DNA of 64,000 bases from Gnetum montanum. Its lineage: Eukaryota > Streptophyta > Gnetopsida > Gnetales > Gnetaceae. The DNA lies in contig MNCI01016148.1 of the NCBI GenBank assembly GCA_015680685.1, positions 283,677-347,676 on the forward strand, written 5' to 3'. Below the pieces are notes generated by a model, which did not search any database, was not told where the DNA came from, and saw only the letters and a list, made by a program, of their open reading frames with translations. The stretch's first letter is position 1. Every line of letters starts with the position of its first letter. A program made the position numbers and the translations under genes. Positions 56,641 through 64,000 of the stretch are shown in pieces.

Positions 56641-58380
56641 AATCTAGTGCACCACCTTCCTTGTCTCAACCAATGTCCTTTGATCATACACAAGGGTCAC
56701 CATCCATCGGTACTCTAATCCCAAATCCAAACAATGAATCTAACAATGTGGGGAGACAAATAAATCCATGCATATCATATCATGTTCAAGGGTATAATCA
56801 TGGGCCATCCATCGATAATGTTAACACACATCATATCCTAACCCACTGTACATTTAACCATCAAGTGTGTGACTAACAATTTTTCTACCTAGCCACCACA
56901 CCACAAAAAAACATCCAGTGGATAAGGCATGGATGGTTACCAATGTTTCATACATGCATGAATCCTATTTATCCACTTCTTAATCCTTATCATGGCCAAA
57001 TGTTTAGTCATGGAGGTCACCCCCCATTCTAGTCTTCAGGATTCTTAAGTGTTTTTCACCTTTTTGTTTTACAATTTGTTATTAGTTTACTATTTCTTAA
57101 AAAAATTCTTCCTATTTCTTCCAATTTTTCCTATTTTTTCTCTTTGTTGTGTTGATTTCCTTTGTTATGTAATCTCGCTTGTGAATAAAATGATCATGTT
57201 GCCCATTTAGGTGAGGCTTTTTCTATGTTGTCATGTCATAAGGGATTGATTATTTAGAAATTAAGACCACTCCATCCATCCACTCATTCTATTAATAAAA
57301 GGTTCTAACCCTAGTCATAATGATAATCTTTTCCATCATCCAAACTAATAATAAATCTATAATCATTATGTCTGGACAGAAGAGTGTAGAACCAAGGTAG
57401 AATGTAAGGGGTATGACATCAAGGGTATTTGTGGATTCTCTTTGGCTACTTATGTATGTTCTATCATTTTGTTGAGGTTGTAACCATATCCTTGTAGATC
57501 TAATGAAAAATGGGAGTAAGAGTAACCTAAAATGACACTAAATAAACTTCTATGAGTTCCAATAGAAAGAATGTACCCATGCTCAAAGGTTGGTAGCTTC
57601 TCAGAATCCATAAAAAAAATGTGTGAGTGCCATAAATAAAGCTCCTTCCTTGGACACAACACCAAGTGATGTTACTCCTTGTAGCTATGATAGTCTTATG
57701 GTTGTCCGCCAATGTGATGAAGCGATGTGATGTGACTGAAATGTGGTTTGGACTTGGTTTGAATCTTGGAAAGAAGGACTCATGATTATTTAACCACTAA
57801 TAAGACACAAGGTTTCATTATAATCATGATAAGACACCTCATGTCCCAATTTCTGCAATCCTGTCTATAGTCCATCTCATCTTGTTGTCCATGTGATCAT
57901 AACTTGTGGTTTTGTGTAACATAGAGTTATTATCTCAAATTGGTGGTTTTAACATGTGTGTTTCGTTTCATATTTATGTATTGCATTCAACCCCTTTAGT
58001 GCCTATGAACATTTTTTGGTGTGGTTACACAAGGACATTATAGGTTAGAGCCTACTTTGGGGAGGACCCACTTGTGTAACTTTTGTGACTTGTACTTGTT
58101 TAATACAACCACATCATTTTTCACCTTACAAGTGCTCAATTATTATATTTTGTTGTTTCCCTTCTCATATCACTTGATCTATCCCACAACAACAATTTAA
58201 TGCCCTTTTTCTTGCTCATTCTAGTGCTTTTCACATTGACGATTCCACCTTACCATACTTGTAGTGCCTCAAACTAATTTTCCACTTACCTAGGACTTTG
58301 GACCTAACCTCAAACCTTCCAACACATCACAGAGCTTTAGATTTCATGTTTACCTACACCATCTAGTAAAAATTCATGGA
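56641..58380 (+). mobile_element. Post-gag non-coding region of element C
   Basis: After gag there is no pol. From about 57000 the sequence resembles the post-pol region of B (for example GAGCCTACTTTGGGGAGGAC at 58043). The small ORF 56661-56876 has no recognisable domain. The gag-to-UTR junction suggests an ancestral deletion of pol. Confidence 0.65.
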
Positions 58381-58383
58381 TCC

Positions 58384-58520
58384 TGACATCATGTACCCGA
58401 TGTCAAGTCTAACATGACATCGCATACCCAACATTGGGTCTGATGTGACATCGCGTACCCAATGTTGGGTCCAACGTGACATCGCGTATCCAACGTCAGG
58501 TCTGATAAAAACTATATAGA
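58384..58520 (+). promoter_or_regulatory. Internal four-unit 31-bp array with TATA box
   Basis: Units start TGACATC at 58384, 58415, 58446 and 58477, an exact 31-bp period. Each has a core like GACATCGCGTACCCAA followed by a TTGGGTC arm; ACCCAACATTGGGT is a near palindrome whose CpG-restored form would be perfect. TATA-like ACTATATAGATG follows at 58511. The layout mirrors the LTR U3 (GATGTCG motifs then TATAAATA). It is inferred to be an internal promoter for the ORF downstream. Confidence 0.6.
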
Positions 58521-59072
58521 TGATCCCCATGTGATCCAACTTCATTTTCATCATTTGCTACTAGGGGAGTTGTTTAAATTTTCTCTTATGACTCAGAGCT
58601 CTACACACTCATTTTCCACTTGCAATATCTAGCTCTCTACCGCTCCAATTTCAATACTGTTTGAACCTACCTGAACCTAGAGTGTTCAAGTTAGTCATGG
58701 AGGGGGTGCTTGCATGTGAAACTTGTGCTAGATTACTGAAATTTTCTATCACATACAGGGTATTATAAGGATAAGAGTATTAAAAATTTTAGAAGTTATC
58801 ATAAAAAATCAATCACATTAATGCCAAAAACCCAACTTTCTCCACCTAAGGAACCATAACCATCATTATAAGCCACACATAAGGAAAAAGGAACAAATTG
58901 TGAAGGGTCATAAGAGATGATAGATACTTTTTGGGGATTTTTCTTAAAATTTTTTCTAACTCTACAATCATATGCATTAAGAACTTAATGAACTAAGGTA
59001 ATGAGTAAGGTATAAACTGATTAATGATAACAAATACAACCTTAGTAACACTTGATCTTTGTTGGATTGTAG
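58521..59072 (+). other. Leader between internal TATA and accessory ORF
   Basis: No coding motif was recognised. The sequence would be the 5' leader if the internal promoter is real. Confidence 0.35.
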
Positions 59073-61753
59073 ATGGCCCCAAAAAGAGGTGCATAGGGTG
59101 AACCCTCAAAAAGAGCAATTAAGTGTCCATGAGGTGACCAAGGTCAACAAGGTGAACATCTAGAACATGTGGAATAGGAAGCCTAATCCTTTAGCATTTA
59201 CTAAGAGGCTTCTACTACTGGACAATCATCCCAAGGGGAGGTTATAGAACCACAGGCTCCTGAGCAGGGACAACATCTTACGTTGCCCCCTTGTTTCCTT
59301 TTTGCCATCCTAGAAAAATCAAAATTGACCTCGATCATCATGGAAATGAATTTTGGCCCATTCATGGAGTTTGCTCTGGAAGTGATTCGAACACAACTCA
59401 AGGCGTCTCCCTTGTGGCCCATTCTATTGGATAGTGGTGAGTGGTACCTAGTAAACTCATCAATTCTGGCACAATAAAGATGAGGGCACCACCATCAACA
59501 TCTATGGAGTAAACATCTCTTTTTCAATCAAAGCAATTGTTGTGGCTTTCAACCTACCAAATGAAGGAGCTAAAGTAGCCCACCTATCAACCAAATCCAA
59601 CCCTGAGACCAAAAAGCTATGGGTAAAATGGGCATACAGTAAGGAGGACAAAACATATAATGAAATGACTCTGGAAGAGAGGACCTCTTTGAAGATTGGG
59701 ACTTACCTCCTATTTCCCAAAAAAAGGGCTCAATCAAATCTCAACATATGCAACCAGGGGAAGTGCTATTTTAATGGATAAATTTGCGGTCAATATTTCC
59801 CAATTTTACTTCACTAAAATCCAACAATGGTTTCAACAAAAGAAGGTAGGGAAACTAACACTTCCATTTCCTTACCTAATCAAAAGGTTGTGCAAGTGTG
59901 CTAAGATTCTGGAATATACAAATGATATCCCCAAGAAGGCTCAGAATGCCTTCTTCATTGAACTCCTAAAACTTGCGACACCAAGAAAAGATCTTGGTGA
60001 AGAATAAGAAGTGGAGAAGGAGGTAGAGCCACAAGTAGAAATACAACATGAGCTTGAGCAACACCCATAGAAACAAGCTTCACCACCACTGCTGTCACAA
60101 GATTACAGGTCCTCCATGAGCCATTTACAAAAGATTGATGAAGCTATCAGCTAGGGAAGCAAAGATGAGTCTAATCTCTTTTAAGTAATGGATGATGTCG
60201 TACAATCCATAATTTTAGCTAATCCAAGATAGAGGACGATCTCACTACAATCAGGAGGAGAAGGATTCCAATGATTACAAAAAATCTCTGGGAATGCTGC
60301 ATCCTTCTAGGTAACTCTTAAAATGAGAGAAGGTGTTACAGTTGTGGTACTGCAACATGAGGATGTAGCAGGCATAGTAGCAGTAATCATAGATCATATT
60401 AAGGGATCATTCAACATGCCTGTTGTGCCCTCGGAGGATCTAATAGGAACCAAAGATGTGCAAATGTTGGCTAGGACTTCAATGACTCCTGTGGTGCATG
60501 AGGATGTTTTGGATCAACTACTATAGACTGGGCAAGTAATGACTACCTTGTTTGACATTCCCAATGATGTCACTATAGCACAGTCAAATCTCATCATTAA
60601 AAAAGGAAAGCTAGTCATGGCTGAAGTTAGGGTAGAGCATGCAGAAGTAAAGGTACAAAGACTACAAAAAGAGTTGATTGCCCTAAGAGCTGAACGATAG
60701 GATCCTACCCATTTTTGTGTGCCTAATCAACTTGAACAATTTAGAATGGAGTATTTGACCAAGCTAACGAAGGAGAATGCACCTACTAAATAAGAAGGCA
60801 TTGACCGCTACACAAGAAGAAAACAAGTAGCTTGCCATGAAGAACTCAAGGTTGACTACAGTTGATAAGTAAAAGAACATTCTTGAGAAGAGTGTCCACT
60901 AGTTGAGAAACAATTGGTGACAATCAACTAGGATATTAGTAGATTGGCTAGGGAGAATATAACCCTCTAAATGGAGGAGGTCCATGCTATCCATCAGAAG
61001 TCAGCAATTGAAATTAGCGCATGGAAAAATGAGGTTAAAAAGCATAAGAAATTAAAGGAACACTTCCATGACCAAGTGGGCATGTACAAGCAGATAAATG
61101 AAAAAGAGATCTAGATGGCCAAATCCCACATTAGCTTCTCGTTAGCCCAAAATTCTAAGTGGCAGTCCATCCTAGATAGCTATGCCTTGGTCAATCAAGC
61201 GAAAGTCAAGAATAAAGACCTACAAATAGAAGATTTGAAAGAATACATGACGTTGGATAATCTTAGATATGCCAACCTTGCCATGTTAATAGTAGGTTGA
61301 CCTTGAAACAAGCTAGAAAAATAGGTGGCAACCACCTATGCATTATATGAAAAAGAGTTTGCAAATTGAAATAACACTTTGCAAAAGTTGTGGCTAGCAA
61401 ACTTAGAATTGGAGGTGTTCAATGCCATCTATCAAGGACAGAAGGATGTAGCCTCAAACCTAAATGTAAGATTAATAGATTATCATGAACTTAGAGATAA
61501 AGCTAGGGCCTTTGAGGAGGAATGATGGAAGTTTGTAGCTTAGTATGTGAAGGAAAATCAAATGTTCCTGTAGCTACCATGTCCTTGGGATGTGCCAGCA
61601 CCAACACACATAAGCTCAATAGCCTGGATGGTAAATGACCCAAGGATGAAAGAGGAGAAGTTGCAGACATTACTGAATTGTTACAAATTTCAAAAGACTG
61701 GTGACAAAGGGAAGCAACAGATGGAGGAGCCACCACCTCCGAGCACCACATGA
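59073..61753 (+). pseudogene. Accessory ORF of element C: plant mobile-domain-like plus coiled coil
   Basis: It begins MAPKRGA at 59073. The N-terminal half has FGPFMEFALEVI near 59350, INIYGVNISFSIKAIVVAFN near 59492-59552, LPNEGAK, and TLPFPYLIKRLC near 59850-59895. This resembles the plant mobile-domain or env-like pattern (REFY.N, V.GV.I.FS...I...L.LP, LPF..LI..L). The C-terminal half (about 60600-61560) is a long, Glu/Lys-rich coiled coil (VRVEHAEVKVQRLQKELIAL, later NKDLQIEDLKEYM). It ends near TGA 61751-61753. Stops and frameshifts split it into five open pieces. The function is unknown. Confidence 0.6.
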
Positions 61754-61904
61754 GCTTCCCAGTTTTTGTTTTGTAATAGTGTGTCCCATTTTTTTGTATT
61801 ACACCACTATAGCATGCAAGAGTCAATTATTTTATTTATTGTTTAAGTCAATCAATAATCCCATACCTTCTCATTATTTTGTAAAGAACTTGTTTGTGGG
61901 ATTA
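61754..61904 (+). mobile_element. Pre-LTR tail of element C, with lost polypurine tract
   Basis: AATCCCATACCTTCTCATTATTTTG matches 51147-51172 of B, but the following polypurine tract and the TGATGAG LTR start are absent. This points to a short deletion at the junction. Confidence 0.6.
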
Positions 61905-62741
61905 TTTAGTTGAATACCCGATGTTAGAGCCAAGAAGAAACATTGGATATCCAATGTTATCTCCTCTAGGTTCACCTATAAATACAACACTTAGGCACTT
62001 GGTTGAGATAGGTAATAAGCAGTAGGGAAGATAGTTTTAGTTTTAAATTTTTGATAGCCTTTCTTAGAGTCCTATTATTCGTAGTGCATGCTCATAGTGT
62101 GATGTTTGTAATTGTGCAACACCTTTGTTTGAGTGTGACATACTTGGATATGTTACATGACTGGTAATAAAGATCGAGATTACTCCCATCATTGCAATAT
62201 CCACTTAGATTATTATTACTTTTAATTGTTAATTATTTACTGTTTTCTTTAGTTAAACGTTTTCATTTATTGTTATTTACTATTTTTGTCATTAAGCAGA
62301 ATGCATATGCCTTAATCACAAGCATTTAAGTGTAGATACTTGGTAATTTAGAAGTGTATCATTTGGCACACCTAGTGACATACACTTGGCAACCCTAGAA
62401 ATAGTTTTATGAAGTCCAAGATGTATATGGATGATTAAGAGTGGATACTTATCATACCTAGGCTAGTTTGGATCTTGTTTTCCATTGTTCAATAGCTCAA
62501 TTAACTCATTTCTTTGTCATCATTAGGAGTAGCATAAAGATTAGACAACATCAGATGCCTCACTTTAGACTAAACCATACATGACAAAGCTACCACTAGT
62601 CCAAGTGGGAAGACAACGAACTATAATCAAAGCATAACAATCTAGATACCACAACTAGTCCCATCCAAGGAATTTGACCAGATCATGCGTGAACACTTGT
62701 GATTCGTATGGTTGACCATAGGGGTACCTCACCACTCATCA
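61905..62741 (+). repeat. 3' LTR of element C, start deleted
   Basis: This is collinear with 53680-54532, with CACCTATAAATACAAC near 61974 and AATAAAGATCGAG near 62167. It ends CTCATCA. The first bases of the LTR are missing or altered. Confidence 0.88.
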
Positions 62742-63019
62742 CTGTGGTTCAAGGAGAATTGTGTCAATTACTGTTGGAGTTAGCATGAATCATGACTATT
62801 CATAAATATTAAGGAATGACCTTGGATATGGCCACTATTGATATATGATGAAGATAAGTGACGAGTCTAACCTTTGTTGCATCATCTAGAGTTAAAAACA
62901 TTGACTCTTTGAAGATTCATCCTCCATTCTCTTTGGAAAGATATAGAAATATTACAAAATCTAAAAATTTTCATAGTAGAATTGCAAAGGAAAATCATTT
63001 TGCTTATTTAGAAGATTAA
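62742..63019 (+). pseudogene. Helitron helicase remnant, part 4 (C-terminus)
   Basis: After C the Helitron frame gives a QLPLELAWAMTIHK-type region near 62765-62800 (with changes), then GMTLDMATIDI near 62815-62847. It continues TFVASSRVKNIDSLKIHPPF, then SLERYRNITKS, and ends AYLED-stop at 63017-63019. This is the motif VI region and the usual end of Helitron/Pif1 helicases (TIHKSQG.TLD ... VALSRVRSL.GL.I.PPFSF.R). It shows that pieces 1-4 were one gene. Confidence 0.85.
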
Positions 63020-63786
63020 AGATCCTAAGTTCAAGCTTATACCTATATTCTTCCTTTTCCTAATTCCTATTCTACACCTATATAATGTTTGATACAATAA
63101 CTATGTAATGTATTTCTTCATCAACGTATATGAAATATAGATGATTTTATTTCTACCACTTTATTCATACAACTATATATATTATTGAAATATTTCAAAT
63201 GATATTTTGACAACTTAAATTTTAAAAAATGTTCTTGATGATGATAATAGATAACTTTACAAAAAATTATTCAATCTCTTGCATAAATAACAACTCAAAA
63301 ACACCTTAAACAAACATTAAAAAAATAAAATTGGACCAAGAGGGTGTAACAAAATTGGGAAATGGGTAGAGGAAGAGGGGATGGATGAGTGATTTCACTT
63401 TCATCAAACATAGTGCTAAGCTTGTAAAAGATAATGTTAATTTATAAGATCATCTCAGCTAAGTCATAGATATAGATATATCTAATATAGGTTATGATTA
63501 TTTTGGATCAACTCTTGATATAAACAAGATTTTGTAAGAAGTTTTGTGAACTTTTGGGTATTAAGGATTTTTTTAGCTATTTTAATTTTTTTTTAATTCT
63601 TGAAATATGATAATAATATTTATAGGACTAATTTTACTCAATTGGTAGTAGGAGCTATGAATTTTTTAGATTCCCCCATATATATGCATTAACAAAGTGT
63701 TTTTTAGTGGGACCCAATCCATGGAAACAAGGATTTGGATGGATTTCTACCTTGGATTTTCATTCATAATTTCATGTGAGATTAGC
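63020..63786. other. AT-rich sequence after the Helitron gene
   Basis: No motif was found. The Helitron 3' hairpin and CTRR end were not located. Confidence 0.4.
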
Positions 63787-64000
63787 TGATAAATTGTCAG
63801 AATATAGGATGCATTGATGCATGCCCATCGACGTAGCCCTATCAACACATCCCTATAAACACATGTTAGGATACATTAACATAGGTACATCGATGCTGAT
63901 GTAGTCATTGCCTATATAAATGCACATTCCCCTTGCATTTATGGTACATTTTGGTCTTAGTCTTAGCTAAATTCTTGGAGTTTCTTCCTTTTAAAAGTTA
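63787..64000 (+). repeat. Start of a further LTR of the same superfamily
   Basis: A palindrome-rich stretch (GCATTGATGCATGC) is followed by GCCTATATAAATGCACA near 63911. GTCTTAGTCTTAGCTAAATTC and TTTCTTCCTTTTAAAAGTTA close it, matching the post-TATA part of the B LTR (near 42365-42415). The start at TGATAAATTG is a guess. The rest lies past the window. Confidence 0.5.

Larger units (their letters stand above)
53658..62741 (+). mobile_element. Non-autonomous Athila-related element C with accessory ORF
   Basis: A 5' LTR (53658-54532) and a 3' LTR (about 61905-62741) flank it, with target copies CTATG (53653-53657) and CTGTG (62742-62746). Inside are a tRNA-Asp primer site, gag, a post-gag region shared with B, an internal four-unit array with a TATA box and a long accessory ORF. 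No protease, RT, RNase H or integrase motif was seen, so it must have used enzymes from relatives. It interrupts the helicase C-terminus of the Helitron gene. Confidence 0.88.

Noticed and set aside
58384-58740. Separate LTR insertion inside element C
   Set aside because: The array and TATA look like a U3, but no LTR end, partner LTR or target duplication was found; an internal promoter fits better, though an old LTR fragment is not excluded.
63020-63786. Helitron 3' terminus
   Set aside because: I looked for a hairpin followed by CTRR and could not find a convincing one.

Overview
The window looks like intergenic DNA from a large-genome seed plant. The signs are Ty3 elements of Athila-like and Tat/Ogre-like type, a SIRE-like Copia element, a plant Helitron Rep/helicase, an L1 zf-RVT fragment and a piece of a plant WAV3-type gene. 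The old, strongly diverged, nested LTR elements would suit a gymnosperm, but that is inference. I found no intact host gene, rRNA, tRNA or CRISPR array. Nearly every coding stretch is broken by stops and frameshifts, and most stops look like C-to-T or G-to-A changes, as expected for old methylated repeats.

Layout, 1-24225: a minus-strand Athila-like Ty3 element (called X here) runs from 24225 down past the window start. A plus-strand relative (A) is inserted near its 3' end, and only the 3' LTR of A (104-872) is visible. A SIRE-like Copia element (8346-24193, TSD ATCAT/ATCGT) sits inside the 5' LTR of X. A minus-strand Tat/Ogre-like element (T, 13614-22637, TSD GAAAG/GGAAG) sits inside the Copia.

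Layout, 24226-39350: an AT-rich patchwork holding a tRNA-derived SINE candidate, two 5' halves of Ty3 elements (E and F), a minus-strand LINE, an L1 C-terminal fragment, a triplicated sequence block, a WAV3-like pseudogene and several tandem repeats.

Layout, 39360-63019: one Helitron Rep/helicase gene remnant is split into four pieces by three later insertions. These are a solo LTR (40609-41651, TSD GTAGC), a full-length Athila-like element B (42215-52062, TSD ATGTT) and a gag-only derivative C (53658-62741, TSD CTATG/CTGTG). A further LTR begins near 63787.

The most unusual feature is a shared design in two unrelated elements. The Copia element and element C have both lost pol. Each carries gag, then an internal array of the kind of short palindromic motif found in its own LTR, then a TATA box, then an accessory ORF that looks like a plant mobile-domain or env-like protein. 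This suggests an internal promoter serving a second gene in non-autonomous retroelements. Several Ty3 copies also share a tRNA-Asp primer site one base after the LTR, and X and B share an integrase Glu-to-Lys change at the D35E position.
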